DNA of 64,000 bases from Microvirga sp. TS319 (GCF_041276405.1 NZ_JBGGGT010000001.1:1790501-1854500), one strand, 5' to 3'. Positions 54,774 to 64,000 are shown, numbered from the stretch's first letter. Notes: generated by a model not told the origin, from the letters alone. Made by a program: numbers and translations.

Positions 54774-55544
54774 GTGACTACGCTCATGAACAAGACGGCC
54801 ATCGTAACCGGGGCCAGCTCGGGCATTGGATATGCAACGGCCAAACTCTTCGCGCGGGAAGGCGCAAACGTCGTCGTCTCAGCACGTCGCTCCAAAGAAC
54901 TGGAGGCGCTGGTAGCAGAGATCAAGGAAGCTGGAGGGATCGCCATTGCCGTTGCAGGCGATGTGAGAGACGAAGCCCTGGCCGAGGCACTCGTCAAAAC
55001 CGCCGTCGAGCGCTTCGGCGGCCTTGACATCGCCTTTAACAATGCTGGCGCGGTGGGTGAGACCGGAGCAATTTCGGGTCTATCGGTCGATGGATGGCGC
55101 GATACGCTCGAGACCAACCTGACGAGCGCATTCCTCGGAGCCAAGTATCAAGTACCAGCGATGATGGACCGGGGCGGCGGCTCATTGATCTTTACTTCGA
55201 CCTTCGTCGGCTATTCGGCCGGAATGCCCGGAATGGCATCCTACGCCGCCAGCAAGGCAGGTTTAATTGGATTGACCCAGGTTCTCGCGACCGAGTTCGG
55301 GAGCAGGAACATTCGCGTGAACGCCATCCTACCCGGCGGGACCGATACGCCGTCGAATGTCGTCAATGCTCCTGGAGCCCCCCAGGAACTCCGCGCATTT
55401 ATTGAGGGTCTGCATGCTCTCAAGCGCCTTGCGACACCAGCGGAAATCGCGAAGGCAGTGCTATTCCTCGCATCCGACGCTGCGAGCTTCGTCACTGGGA
55501 GTGCCTTTGTCATCGACGGGGGTATTTCCATAACCCGGACATAG
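54774..55544 (+). CDS. Short-chain dehydrogenase/reductase
   Basis: 256 aa classical SDR. NAD(P)-binding TGASSGIG at 12-19, NNAG at 89-92, catalytic S142 or T143, Y157 and K161 (SYAASK), and the C-terminal PGGTDTPSN and GSAFVIDGG. GTG 54774 is taken as start because AAGAAGGA lies 9 nt upstream; ATG 54786 is the alternative. Standalone gene; substrate unknown. Confidence 0.9.
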   Translation: MTTLMNKTAIVTGASSGIGYATAKLFAREGANVVVSARRSKELEALVAEIKEAGGIAIAVAGDVRDEALAEALVKTAVERFGGLDIAFNNAGAVGETGAISGLSVDGWRDTLETNLTSAFLGAKYQVPAMMDRGGGSLIFTSTFVGYSAGMPGMASYAASKAGLIGLTQVLATEFGSRNIRVNAILPGGTDTPSNVVNAPGAPQELRAFIEGLHALKRLATPAEIAKAVLFLASDAASFVTGSAFVIDGGISITRT

Positions 55545-56219
55545 CGCTTGGCAGGCGCGGCCCCAGCATCCGTTTGGGGCCGCGCCCAACCCTGGGATCT
55601 TGGAACAATCCGCCGTTATCCGTCTAGCACTTCCGCCCCGCTTACGGCTTAGAACAAACGCGCTCGCGCTGAGCGCCATCAGGCGCCAAACGTATGATCC
55701 GTTCAGCCATCGAAGCACTCAGGGACCTCGCGAAGGCAGGATCATCGATACGATCCAATTGACGGCCGGCGCTCAGCTGCCACCTGCGTGAAGCCCTGAC
55801 AATATTGTCGAGCTTGAGGACGTTTCCGTCATCAGACTTCGGATGGGCTCTCGCCGAACGGCGCGATCGACAATGGTCCGCTGAAGGGTCAATCTGGAGC
55901 AGGAATAGCCTCTCCCGATTGGAGATTGAGGCACAGGAGCGCTCCAGCGTTTATCACTCGGATCCGACAAGGGCCCCCGGTTGCTCCTCGACCGATCTCC
56001 ACTGCTCGTCATGCATCATCCACAGTGCGCAACAGCTCATGCCGCAACCGGCTATGGCTTGATCGCCGTGGCATTGCCGCAGCGATGCATGTGAGCCACA
56101 CTGAACTGCCGCCCGCAGTATGGTGTTGATGTCAGCATGCATAACTTGGCCAGGGAGGTTTGCGGAGAGAGTGTCCGGAAACCGGCCGGGCCACGAATAT
56201 GCTTCGAGAGGCAAGTTCC
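55545..56219. other. Intergenic region, no gene recognised
   Basis: About 675 bp. Open frames up to about 85 codons on both strands have no family resemblance and look like decayed DNA. The right end must carry the promoter of the efflux operon. Confidence 0.45.
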
Positions 56220-58292
56220 ATGGTACAGCCAGGCTGGCGAGATGTTCTGTTCTCCGTCAAGACCTTCGGCGCGGCCGTGCTGGCCCTCTATATCGCCTTC
56301 GCGCTCGACCTGACGCAACCCACCTGGGCCATGCTGACGGTTTTCGTCGTCTCCCAGCCCATTGCCGGAATGGTAGCGGCGAAGTCCCTGTTTCGCGCCA
56401 TTGGCACGATCATGGGTGCCGCCGTGGCGCTCACTCTGGTAGGCGCTTTCGCACAAAGCGCTCCGATGTTCCTCGTGTCGCTCGCCCTTTGGATCGGCGC
56501 CTGCACCTTCACCTCGGTGCTTCTCCGCGATGCACCGGCTGCCTATGGCGCCATGCTGTCGGGATATACCGCCGCCATCGTGGGCATTCCAGCGGCCCTC
56601 GCCCCCGAAACCGCCTTCGACTATGCGGTCGGTCGCTGCATTGAGATCCTCCTCGGCATCGGCTGCGCCACCCTGGTCAGCCAGGTGATCTTTCCACGAA
56701 CGGCTGGCGAAGCGTTGAAGGAATCGGTCAATGCCACCCTTGAGGACGCGGCAGATTGGACGAGAGACGTGCTGCACGGCAAAAGCCAGCAGGAGAAGGC
56801 GCTTGCAGATCAGCGAAAACTGATTTCCGACGCAATCTCTCTCGACGGCTTGAGGGTCTTTGCAACCTTCGACACGCCCTCCGTGAGAGCGGCCAGCAAT
56901 GTGGTACGGCATCTACAGGGGGAATTGTTGTCCCTCCTGGCCATCCTGGTCTCTGTCAACGACCGCCTGGCGTTGCTGCGTGGGCTTGCTCCTGACAAGC
57001 ACGCGGCCCTCCAGGACATCCTCGTACGGACAGCGAGCCTATTGCCTGCCCCAGGAGATCCGCTCAGGCACGATCCCAGTCTCGGGGCTGTGGCCGAAGG
57101 GCTGCGGCAGGAGGCCATGAGCCGCCTGCCGACCTTCGACGACATGGTGCATGACCACAGGTCCATTCCAGTCCGCAACATCCTCCTGCGGATCGGTGAT
57201 CTGGTCACGACCTGGCGGCGAATTCTCGATCTTCGCGAAGCTCTGCTTTTAGGAAATACCATGTCCCTGTCCGAAGCAGCACCTTCAACGGATCGCTACC
57301 GGGACATCACCTTCGCGTTGGTGGCCGGGTCTGTATCCACGACCGCAGTCCTGGCAACATCCGCCCTGTGGGTTTCTTCCGGCTGGCAGCAGGGGAGTTC
57401 GGCGGTAATCTTCAGCGGTGTGATCTGCAGCATTCTCGGAGCGCTGGACGATCCGGTTCCCTCAGCGGCGAATTTCCTGCGCATGACAATCTTTTCGGCA
57501 ATCTTTGCAGCAATTTATCTGTTCGCCGTTCTGCCGTCGATTGACGGCTTTGTCTCGCTCGTGTTCGCCTTCCTGCCGTTCTACCTGCCCTTCGGCATCC
57601 TGCTCGGCCTACCGCGCATCAGCCTGAAGGTAACGCCGCTCGGCCTCAACTTAGTGGCCTTTCTCGGCCTCACGAACGTCCGCAGCCAGCCCGATTTCGC
57701 AAGCTTCGCCAATTCAAGCCTTGCACTTCTCGCAGGTATCGGTGCCGGAATCCTGATGTTCAGGCTGCTGCGCCCGCTGGGCGTGGAGTGGACAGTCCGG
57801 CGGATCCGGCGTGGCATTTTGAGAGACTTGGAACGTCTGGCCGGCCCCGAAACCATGGTGAGCCGCAATCGCTTCGCAAGCCGAATGTTCGACCGGATCA
57901 ATGCATTGTTCTCCCGCCTCGATGCGACGCAACCCGACCAGCGAGCTCTCATGCGCAGTGCCTTGGCAGCTCTGCGCGTCGGCTTCAACCTCATCCTGCT
58001 GAAGGAAGCGAGTCATGAAATCCCCCGAGATGCCGCAACAGCCATCGCTAGGGTTCTCGCCGAACTCGAACGACACTTCCGGGACCTACGGATGGGAACG
58101 ACCATCAGCGGGCCCCTGCACGCAATCGACGATGCGGTCGCGATCCTCCTCGCGCGCCCTGTATCACGTGTCGAAGACCTTCTGACGGCGCTCGTCGCCG
58201 TCAGCAGTGCGCTCCACCAGCACGCGGATCTCTTCGGCCAAGTTCGTTCTTCGCCGGTTCCCGATATCATCCGTCAGGGGTTTCCGGCATGA
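56220..58292 (+). CDS. FUSC-family efflux protein (AaeB-like)
   Basis: 690 aa inner-membrane protein from ATG 56220 (GAGG 8 nt upstream; earlier ATGs at 56160 and 56199 lack a site). Two bundles of membrane segments, about 12-165 and 365-510, are separated by soluble helical regions, the aromatic-acid exporter / fusaric acid resistance layout. Landmarks are DLTQPTWAMLTVFVVSQPIAGM, LSGYTAAIVGI and HQHADLF at the end. With the DUF1656 and HlyD-type neighbours it forms an export system, likely for aromatic carboxylates; substrate not proven. Confidence 0.92.
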   Translation: MVQPGWRDVLFSVKTFGAAVLALYIAFALDLTQPTWAMLTVFVVSQPIAGMVAAKSLFRAIGTIMGAAVALTLVGAFAQSAPMFLVSLALWIGACTFTSVLLRDAPAAYGAMLSGYTAAIVGIPAALAPETAFDYAVGRCIEILLGIGCATLVSQVIFPRTAGEALKESVNATLEDAADWTRDVLHGKSQQEKALADQRKLISDAISLDGLRVFATFDTPSVRAASNVVRHLQGELLSLLAILVSVNDRLALLRGLAPDKHAALQDILVRTASLLPAPGDPLRHDPSLGAVAEGLRQEAMSRLPTFDDMVHDHRSIPVRNILLRIGDLVTTWRRILDLREALLLGNTMSLSEAAPSTDRYRDITFALVAGSVSTTAVLATSALWVSSGWQQGSSAVIFSGVICSILGALDDPVPSAANFLRMTIFSAIFAAIYLFAVLPSIDGFVSLVFAFLPFYLPFGILLGLPRISLKVTPLGLNLVAFLGLTNVRSQPDFASFANSSLALLAGIGAGILMFRLLRPLGVEWTVRRIRRGILRDLERLAGPETMVSRNRFASRMFDRINALFSRLDATQPDQRALMRSALAALRVGFNLILLKEASHEIPRDAATAIARVLAELERHFRDLRMGTTISGPLHAIDDAVAILLARPVSRVEDLLTALVAVSSALHQHADLFGQVRSSPVPDIIRQGFPA

Positions 58293-58489
58293 TCAAGGAA
58301 ATTGATCTTTTCGGCGTCTTTCTACCACCCATGTTCGGCTATGCCGCGGCGGCCGCGCTGATCTGGCTGGTGCTGCGCAAGTGTCTTGCTTGGTCGGGCG
58401 CCTATCGCCTCGTGTGGCACCCCGCACTGTTCAACACCGCGCTCTATATCCTCATCCTGTCGGTCTGCGTCACCTTTGTCTTTCGTTAG
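58289..58489 (+). CDS. DUF1656-family small membrane protein (AaeX-like)
   Basis: 66 aa with two membrane segments. Typical DUF1656 features are EIDLFGVFLPPMFGYAAAA at the start and WHPALFNTALYILILS near the end. The ATG overlaps the FUSC stop by 4 nt. Always encoded with FUSC and HlyD-type subunits; its role is unclear. Confidence 0.93.
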   Translation: MIKEIDLFGVFLPPMFGYAAAAALIWLVLRKCLAWSGAYRLVWHPALFNTALYILILSVCVTFVFR

Positions 58490-58502
58490 GATCTCCCAGC
58501 CC

Positions 58503-59432
58503 GTGAAAGTCTCTCCAACCGTCCGAGTCGTCGTTACAGCACTGGTCGTCGCCATAGCGGCGGCAGCAGGGTGGTTCGCCTGGCAGAGCTACGTGGAAAC
58601 ACCTTGGACCCGAGACGGACGTGTACGAGCCAATATCGTGGAAATCGCTCCGGACGTCTCGGGAATGGTCTCCGAGGTCCGCGTCAAGGACAACCAACCG
58701 GTGAAGAAGGGTGATGTCCTCTTCACCATCGATCCGCAACCCTATCGCTTTGCCCTCGCCCAGGCGGAGGCCAACGCGCAGGGGCGCGAGCAAGAACTGG
58801 AGCAGCGCCGCCGGGAACTCGAGCGGCGCACACGCCTGTCGACCGCCGCTATTACGGCCGAGGCGCGAGAGCAGGCGGAGACGGCGGTCGCGACGGCCGA
58901 GGCTGTCTACAATCAGGCCCTGGCTACGCTCAACACTGCCCAGCTCAACTTGGATCGCACGCAGCTTCGCTCTCCCGTCAATGGCTTCGTGACCAATCTG
59001 CAGGTCGACCCGGGCGACTATGCAACTGCGGGACGGGCATTGCTTGCCATCGTCGACAGCGATTCATTCTACGTGGCAGGATACTTCGAGGAGACTAAGA
59101 TCCGTAATCTGCGCGTGGGCGATCGGGCGACTGTTCGCCTCATGGGATTTCCGGACGAGGTCGAGGGCCATGTGGACAGCATCGCCCGCGCTATCGCGGA
59201 TCGGGAGACGACACAGACCTCCGATGGCCTGATTGCCAACGTCAATCCTACCTTCAGTTGGGTGCGCTTGGCGCAGCGCGTTCCAGTCCGGATTGCTCTT
59301 GATCAGGTACCGGAGGACGTGCGGCTGAGCGCGGGAATGACCGCGACCGTGATCGTGCATCCTGCGGTTCCGTCACAAGCTCGGAACAGAGGTGTTCTCA
59401 GCGCCATTCTGTCATTTTGGCAGCAGCGCTAA
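58503..59432 (+). CDS. HlyD-family periplasmic adaptor (AaeA-like)
   Basis: 309 aa from GTG 58503, 13 bp after the DUF1656 stop codon. One N-terminal membrane anchor (VVVTALVVAIAAAAGWFAW), biotinyl-lipoyl-like hairpin halves (EIAPDVSGMVSEVRVKDNQP and FTIDPQPYRFALAQAEAN, later RSPVNGFVTNLQVDPGDYA), a coiled-coil between them and a beta-barrel end. It bridges the FUSC pump to an outer-membrane channel not encoded nearby. The open frame extends upstream to 58386 inside the DUF1656 gene, which is unlikely to be used. Confidence 0.92.
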   Translation: MKVSPTVRVVVTALVVAIAAAAGWFAWQSYVETPWTRDGRVRANIVEIAPDVSGMVSEVRVKDNQPVKKGDVLFTIDPQPYRFALAQAEANAQGREQELEQRRRELERRTRLSTAAITAEAREQAETAVATAEAVYNQALATLNTAQLNLDRTQLRSPVNGFVTNLQVDPGDYATAGRALLAIVDSDSFYVAGYFEETKIRNLRVGDRATVRLMGFPDEVEGHVDSIARAIADRETTQTSDGLIANVNPTFSWVRLAQRVPVRIALDQVPEDVRLSAGMTATVIVHPAVPSQARNRGVLSAILSFWQQR

Positions 59433-60161
59433 ACGGCTGTGTCGAGAGGGCTCAGCAGCAACGGTCCTGTCGTGAATTCGGAGAAGGGATGAGAGAAGGG
59501 TGGATACTCTGCGGGTATGCTTCGGCTGCCCCTTGCGCATCATGTAGCCCATATCGATCCCGCTGAGGATCACGCGAACGCTGCTCGTCGACTCGAACTC
59601 GAGCGTCGGTCGCGCCCGCCTTCTGATGGCCCTGTTCGACCCGGCTATCGAGATGGGTGCTTTGCCGGATCTGGATCGGCTTCAATGCGCGCCAAGATCG
59701 GTCCTCGAGACTGAGACGAAGCCCACGACGAAGGAGGCGTACCCCATTGGTATGTCTGCTCGATGAAGGAGCTGCCGTTCGTTCTGCTTCACGGGATCCG
59801 GCACGGGTCGCGGGACCTCCAAGGCTTCGACCGGGAGCGCCCTGAGCAGCCGATTTTGCAAGGAATTCGGCCCCATTCGCCCAAGCCTTGCGAAAGCTCT
59901 GCGAACCAGCCTGGTACCGGATTCGCCTCGGGTAGCGGCCGTGGCGTCAATACCACAACAAGGATCTAGGCCGATAAAGTCGGTACGTCGGCGGACAAAG
60001 ATTGTCCGAGGGCCCGAGGAACAACGTAGCAGTGTGCGGATTGGGCCCGAGGAGATCAGCAGGATTGCTGTCGGGAATAATGGTGTGTGTTCGAGACAGC
60101 CCAAGCGATCGGTCCCGCACCTTTAGGCGTCGCTCCAGATCAGCTCTTCGGGGTCACACCC
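59433..60161. other. Intergenic region, no gene recognised; promoter side of PQQ dehydrogenase
   Basis: About 730 bp. Open frames (to 140 codons) on both strands lack any family match and have no ribosome-binding site. No repeat copy is visible. Confidence 0.45.
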
Positions 60162-62126
60162 ATGTCCATGCCCTCGCGTCCGATCCAGCACCGCCTTCCA
60201 AATGTCTGGGGAGCCTTGCTTCTCATTCTCGCTGGAACCGCTCTGCCTTCGGGATCGTCCCTCGCGCAATCTCAGCCCAATGCTGCGGGAGCTTCAGCCG
60301 ATCTCCGGTCCCTATCCCAAGATGACCGGCAATGGCCGATGGCGATGAAGTCCTATGCCGCTCATCGGTTCAGTAATCTTGACCAGATCAATTCCGACAA
60401 TGTCGGGCAGCTGAGGCTCGCCTGGACCTTCTCGGTCGGCGCCGCCCGCGGCCAAGAGGCCGCGCCACTTGTCGTGAACGGCACGATGTATGTGGTCGCC
60501 CCCTATGCAGGGCCCCATCCGAACCGTGTCTTCGCGCTCGATGCCACGACGGGTGAACTGAAGTGGTGGTATGCCCCGAAACCCAATCTGGCGGCGCAGG
60601 GAGTCGCCTGCTGCGACGTGGTCAACCGCGGCCTCGCCTACGACAACGGCAAGATCTTCCTCAACACTCTCGACCTGCACACGGTCGCCCTCGACGCCGG
60701 GACCGGGAAGGAATTGTGGGTCGCTACCCTCGGGGATATCAATCTCGGCGAGACGGTCACGATGGCTCCGCTGGTCGCCAAGGGAAAGGTTCTGGTCGGC
60801 AACAGCGGCGGCGAGATGGGCGTGCGCGGCTGGGTGACGGCACTCGACGAGAACACCGGCAAGATCGTGTGGCGCGCTTACGGGACAGGCCCGGATTCGG
60901 ACGTCCTGATCGGCCCCGACTTCCAGCCGCATTACGACTGGATGAAGGGCAAGGATCTCGGCGTGAAGACCTGGCCGACCGACGGCTGGAAAACGGGCGG
61001 CGCAACCGCCTGGGGATGGCTGTCCTACGACCCCGAGCTCAACCTGGTCTATTATGGCACGGGAAACCCGGGGCCTTGGAATTCCAATCAGCGGCCCGGT
61101 GACAATCTCTGGGCCGCTACCGTGTTCGCACGCGATGTCGATACGGGAGCCGCGAAATGGGCCTATCAGACAGCCCCTCACGATCTCTGGGACCATGATA
61201 GCGTCAATGAAGCCGTTCTGGTCGATCTCGAGATCGACGGTCGAATGCGTAAGACGCTGATCCACCCCGGCCGGACCGGCTATATGTTCGTGCTGGACAG
61301 GACGAACGGAGAGGTCATCTCGGCAGATCCTTACGAAACGGTCACGGTCTACAAGGGCTTTGATCCGAAGACTGGGCGCCTTGAGCCGAACCACGACAAG
61401 GAGCCGACCCTCGGAAAGGTCGTCGAGGATGTCTGCCCGGCGCCGCCCGGCGCCAAGGACTGGCAGCCGAGCGCATGGTCGCCTCGCACGAAGCTTCTGT
61501 ATGTGCCGCATCAACATCTTTGCGCGACCTTCAAAACGGGAGAAGTCGGCTACATTACGGGCACGCCCTATGTGGGCGCGACCGTCGACATGTATGCGGG
61601 TCCGGGCGGCCATCGCGGTGAGTTCATGGCCTGGGACCCGGTCAAGAAGACCAAAGTCTGGGCTATTACCGAAAGCTTCCCGGTCTGGAGCGGCGCACTC
61701 GTGACCGCAGGCGACATCGCCTTCTACGGAACCATGGACCGCTGGTTCAAGGCCGTGGACGCCAAGAGCGGCAAGGTCCTCTGGCAATTTCGCGCCGGAT
61801 CGGGCCTCATCGGACAACCCGTCACCTATATGGGCAATGACGGCACGCAATACGTCGCCATCATGTCCGGCGTCGGAGGATGGCCCGGCGTGGTGGCGAA
61901 TGCCGAGATCGATCCCCGGGCGAGGAACGGGGCGCTCGGCTTCGTGGGCGCCATGCAGGATCTTCCAGCCTACACGGTAGGTGGCGACTCTCTGCTGGTC
62001 TTTGCGCTGCCGCCGAAGGGCGCGGGAGGCGCTCCAGGTGGAGCTCCCACCGGCGCACCTGCGCCCGCAGCTCCGCCCGCTCCAACTCCCACGGCTCCCG
62101 CACCCCAAAACGGGCCCGCTCAATAA
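60162..62126 (+). CDS. PQQ-dependent alcohol dehydrogenase, lanthanide (XoxF/ExaF) type
   Basis: Periplasmic quinoprotein alcohol dehydrogenase, 654 aa from ATG 60162, with a signal peptide (ALLLILAGTALPSGSSLAQ) and an eight-bladed propeller built from W-motif repeats (ALDATTGELKWWY, ALDAGTGKELWVA, ALDENTGKIVWRA). Active-site residues visible are the vicinal cysteines C150-C151, metal-binding E218 (NSGGEMGVRG) and N302 (TGNPGPWN), catalytic D344 and an extra D346 in WDHDS. The Asp-x-Asp pair is the known marker of lanthanide use, where calcium MxaF-type enzymes have Ala. The C-terminus has a proline/alanine-rich tail. No XoxG/XoxJ is seen; an atypical cytochrome follows. Confidence 0.9.
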   Translation: MSMPSRPIQHRLPNVWGALLLILAGTALPSGSSLAQSQPNAAGASADLRSLSQDDRQWPMAMKSYAAHRFSNLDQINSDNVGQLRLAWTFSVGAARGQEAAPLVVNGTMYVVAPYAGPHPNRVFALDATTGELKWWYAPKPNLAAQGVACCDVVNRGLAYDNGKIFLNTLDLHTVALDAGTGKELWVATLGDINLGETVTMAPLVAKGKVLVGNSGGEMGVRGWVTALDENTGKIVWRAYGTGPDSDVLIGPDFQPHYDWMKGKDLGVKTWPTDGWKTGGATAWGWLSYDPELNLVYYGTGNPGPWNSNQRPGDNLWAATVFARDVDTGAAKWAYQTAPHDLWDHDSVNEAVLVDLEIDGRMRKTLIHPGRTGYMFVLDRTNGEVISADPYETVTVYKGFDPKTGRLEPNHDKEPTLGKVVEDVCPAPPGAKDWQPSAWSPRTKLLYVPHQHLCATFKTGEVGYITGTPYVGATVDMYAGPGGHRGEFMAWDPVKKTKVWAITESFPVWSGALVTAGDIAFYGTMDRWFKAVDAKSGKVLWQFRAGSGLIGQPVTYMGNDGTQYVAIMSGVGGWPGVVANAEIDPRARNGALGFVGAMQDLPAYTVGGDSLLVFALPPKGAGGAPGGAPTGAPAPAAPPAPTPTAPAPQNGPAQ

Positions 62127-62146
62127 TCGACTTCAAGGAGGTCGGG

Positions 62147-62923
62147 ATGGCCGGTTCATCGAAGGTAGGGTTCCCTCGGATGGGCGCCATCGGACCAATG
62201 AGAGGGATCGCACGAGGGCTCTGGATGGGTGCCATCGGGCTCCTTCCATGGTCCGGCAGTGTTTGGGCCCAGCAGCCGACGCCTCCGCCGCCGCAGGCAC
62301 CGCCTTCGGCAGTCGGACTACCGACCGAGCCCAATCCGGCACAAGCCCCTGCCCCGAAGCCGAATCAGCCATCGTCGCCGCAGGAGGGGCAAGGCACACT
62401 CGGCATGAGCGTGCCAACGCAATCCTATGTGGGCGGGATCGGGGCGGCGAAGCTTCTCGGCACGCCGGTTTCGCGCCTCTTTCCCGGCAACGTGCCACTT
62501 AAATCCGGCCTCCAGAACCCGGTCGGCGACGACCCTCAGGCGGCTCAGCGTGGCATGCAATACTTCCAAGCGTTCAACTGCGTCGGATGCCATGCGCCCA
62601 ACGGCGCGGGCGGCATGGGGCCGTCGCTCAGCAATAGTGTCTTCATCTATGGCTCGGAACCGGCGCAGATCTTCCTCACGATCTACCAGGGCCGTCCACG
62701 CGGCATGCCGACCTGGGGCGTCATGCTGCCCGGCAGCGCGATCTGGGATTTGGTTGCCTATGTCCGGAGCATCAGCCGGGAGCCTTCCCGGCAATGGGGG
62801 CAAACCGTTTCCAGCCAAATGCCGCAGATCGAGCAAGTGCCGGCCGAATACGTGAGCACTGCTACCCCCTGGGATCAGACCGAAGCGTTCAGCCATGGCC
62901 AGAAGCCCAACCGCACGAAGTGA
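62147..62923 (+). CDS. Periplasmic c-type cytochrome
   Basis: 258 aa from ATG 62147 (AGGAGG 5 nt upstream). Signal sequence ending SVWAQQ, a proline-rich linker of about 45 residues, and one heme site C145-V-G-C-H149 with probable axial M187 (RGMPTWG). It is 20 bp after the PQQ dehydrogenase and overlaps the oxidase subunit II gene by 29 bp, the natural place for the electron carrier between them. Confidence 0.9.
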   Translation: MAGSSKVGFPRMGAIGPMRGIARGLWMGAIGLLPWSGSVWAQQPTPPPPQAPPSAVGLPTEPNPAQAPAPKPNQPSSPQEGQGTLGMSVPTQSYVGGIGAAKLLGTPVSRLFPGNVPLKSGLQNPVGDDPQAAQRGMQYFQAFNCVGCHAPNGAGGMGPSLSNSVFIYGSEPAQIFLTIYQGRPRGMPTWGVMLPGSAIWDLVAYVRSISREPSRQWGQTVSSQMPQIEQVPAEYVSTATPWDQTEAFSHGQKPNRTK

Positions 62924-63959
62924 AGCTCCCCGGGCCGACGGCTGGTGGATCGCGATCCTCACACCCGTTTTGCTCCTTCCCGGAGCCGCGCGGGCCGATG
63001 TGCCAATGACGTATCTGCGCACCTTCGGCGGGTTCAAGGGCGAGCAGATTAAGGTCCTCACCTGGGCGCTGCTGATTCAGGCGATCGTGGTCGTGGTGAT
63101 CGTCAGCTTGCTTGTCCTCATCGGCGTGTTGCTGCGCCGCTCGCGTCGGCCCGCGACAGGCCTCGACCGCCAGCCTGTGCAGGAGACAGGTAGCGGGTTG
63201 TCTTGGATCTATATCGGCGTCGGCATTTCCACCATCGCTCTCATCGGTTCGATGATCTGGAACGGCTACACCATGGCGGCCATCGACCGCCCTCCCCGCG
63301 CTCCTGAACTGACGATCGAGGTAAGGGGACACCAATGGTGGTGGGAAGTGCGCTACCTGAGCCAGGACACGTCACGGATCTTCGAGACCGCCAATGAGAT
63401 TCACATTCCGGTCGGCCAGCCGGTGGAATTTCGGGTCTCGACCGTCGACGTCATCCACTCGTTCTGGATTCCAGCACTCGGCGACAAGATCGACCTCATC
63501 CCGAACCAGATCAACTCAAACTGGCTCGAGGCAGACAGCCCGGGGATCTATCGCGGGCAATGCTCCGAATTTTGCGGGCAGCAACACGCGCATATGGGCC
63601 TGGTCGTCGTGGCAGACAAACCGGCCGATTTCCAGGCCTGGTGGGACAGCCAGCTCCAGCCGGCCGCTCTTCCGGCCGATCAGCCGCAGGTCGCCGAAGG
63701 CGCAACGCAGTTCGTCCTGCGCTGCGGCGCCTGCCACAACATTCGCGGCACGCAGGCCGGCGGGCGGCTCGGTCCGAACCTGTCCCATCTGATGAGCCGC
63801 AAGTCGGTAGCGGCCGGAACGCTGCCGAACAATCCGGCTTATTTATCCGGCTGGATCGCCGACCCGCAGACCGTGAAGCCCGGCAATCTGATGCCGAACC
63901 TTGATCTGTCGGGACCGGAGCTGGCGAGCATCCGCACCTTCCTTGAAGCGCAGAAGTGA
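62895..63959 (+). CDS. Cytochrome c oxidase subunit II with C-terminal cytochrome c domain
   Basis: 354 aa. After a leader (about 1-35) come two membrane helices (55-80 and 104-122), then a CuA domain with H188 (VIHSFW), C223 and C227 (GQCSEFC), H231 and M234. A fused cytochrome c domain follows with C277-G-A-C-H281 and a likely MPNL axial methionine. The caa3-type layout accepts electrons from soluble cytochrome c. Followed after 11 bp by a new coding start, presumably subunit I. Confidence 0.94.
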   Translation: MARSPTARSEAPRADGWWIAILTPVLLLPGAARADVPMTYLRTFGGFKGEQIKVLTWALLIQAIVVVVIVSLLVLIGVLLRRSRRPATGLDRQPVQETGSGLSWIYIGVGISTIALIGSMIWNGYTMAAIDRPPRAPELTIEVRGHQWWWEVRYLSQDTSRIFETANEIHIPVGQPVEFRVSTVDVIHSFWIPALGDKIDLIPNQINSNWLEADSPGIYRGQCSEFCGQQHAHMGLVVVADKPADFQAWWDSQLQPAALPADQPQVAEGATQFVLRCGACHNIRGTQAGGRLGPNLSHLMSRKSVAAGTLPNNPAYLSGWIADPQTVKPGNLMPNLDLSGPELASIRTFLEAQK

Positions 63960-63970
63960 GGAGAGCTCTC

Positions 63971-64000
63971 GTGGCCGTCGGAACATATGAACGGGCTCCT
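63971..64000 (+). CDS. Start of a further gene, presumably cytochrome c oxidase subunit I (partial)
   Basis: GTG at 63971 with GAGGAGAG about 5 nt upstream begins an open frame (AVGTYERAP) cut by the window edge. Only 10 codons are visible; the identity is inferred from its position directly after subunit II. Confidence 0.5.
   Translation, partial: MAVGTYERAP

Noticed and set aside
60312..62123. 603-codon minus-strand frame antisense to the PQQ dehydrogenase
   Set aside because: Shadow of the GC-rich dehydrogenase gene; no domain.
60162..62126. Calcium-type methanol dehydrogenase MxaF
   Set aside because: The residue two after the catalytic Asp is Asp, the lanthanide marker, and no mxaG/mxaI-like genes follow.

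Overview
This window is GC-rich, gene-dense DNA from what looks like a chromosome of an alphaproteobacterium, most likely a soil or plant-associated member of the Hyphomicrobiales. The evidence is the protein families present, the many ABC importers, a XoxF-type dehydrogenase and the scattered palindromic intergenic repeats. A closer placement (for example near Microvirga, Bosea or Methylobacterium) is only a guess. Many genes are broken: pntB, an aldehyde dehydrogenase, an alpha/beta hydrolase, a livG/araC junction, pxpA, an IS5 transposase and RHS tips. This is an accessory region shaped by repeated rearrangement.

Layout. 1-3673: ispH (cut by the window edge) and dxs of the MEP isoprenoid pathway. 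4610-10779: a diffusible-signal-factor (DSF) type locus. It has an RpfF-family signal synthase on the minus strand and, divergently, a REC-PAS-GGDEF-EAL response regulator translationally coupled to an RpfC-type hybrid histidine kinase. This is the most striking system in the window, because the usual RpfG HD-GYP effector is replaced by a REC-linked GGDEF-EAL protein. 11163-22798: a peptide-type ABC importer operon. It contains an M14 metallopeptidase, a biotin carboxylase/BCCP protein, a fused KipI-KipA (AHS1-AHS2) protein and a shrunken PxpA; a GntR regulator is divergent.

22820-29620: an RHS polymorphic-toxin locus with two exported RHS proteins in tandem, an immunity candidate, a displaced RHS tip with its own immunity candidate, and further remnants. 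30092-35902: a complete branched-chain-amino-acid-type ABC operon with a divergent GntR regulator. 36022-39877: a pntB fragment, then a Baeyer-Villiger monooxygenase / esterase / iron alcohol dehydrogenase cassette for ketone or alcohol breakdown. 40506-43395: D-amino-acid dehydrogenase, RidA and an Asp/Glu-racemase-family gene, with a truncated aldehyde dehydrogenase between them. 45556-51356: a sugar-type ABC importer, divergent from a DapA-family aldolase/lyase, a GntR regulator and a PfkB kinase resembling YihV.

51633-54612: a vanillin/salicylaldehyde-type aldehyde dehydrogenase, a LivF ATPase and a LivG truncated at a junction with a truncated AraC gene. 54774-59432: an SDR and an AaeB/AaeX/AaeA-like efflux set. 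60162-64000: a PQQ dehydrogenase with the lanthanide Asp-x-Asp signature, followed by a cytochrome c and a CuA cytochrome oxidase subunit II fused to cytochrome c. The oxidase subunit I reading frame is probably just starting at the window edge. Together these suggest a dedicated alcohol-to-oxygen electron chain.
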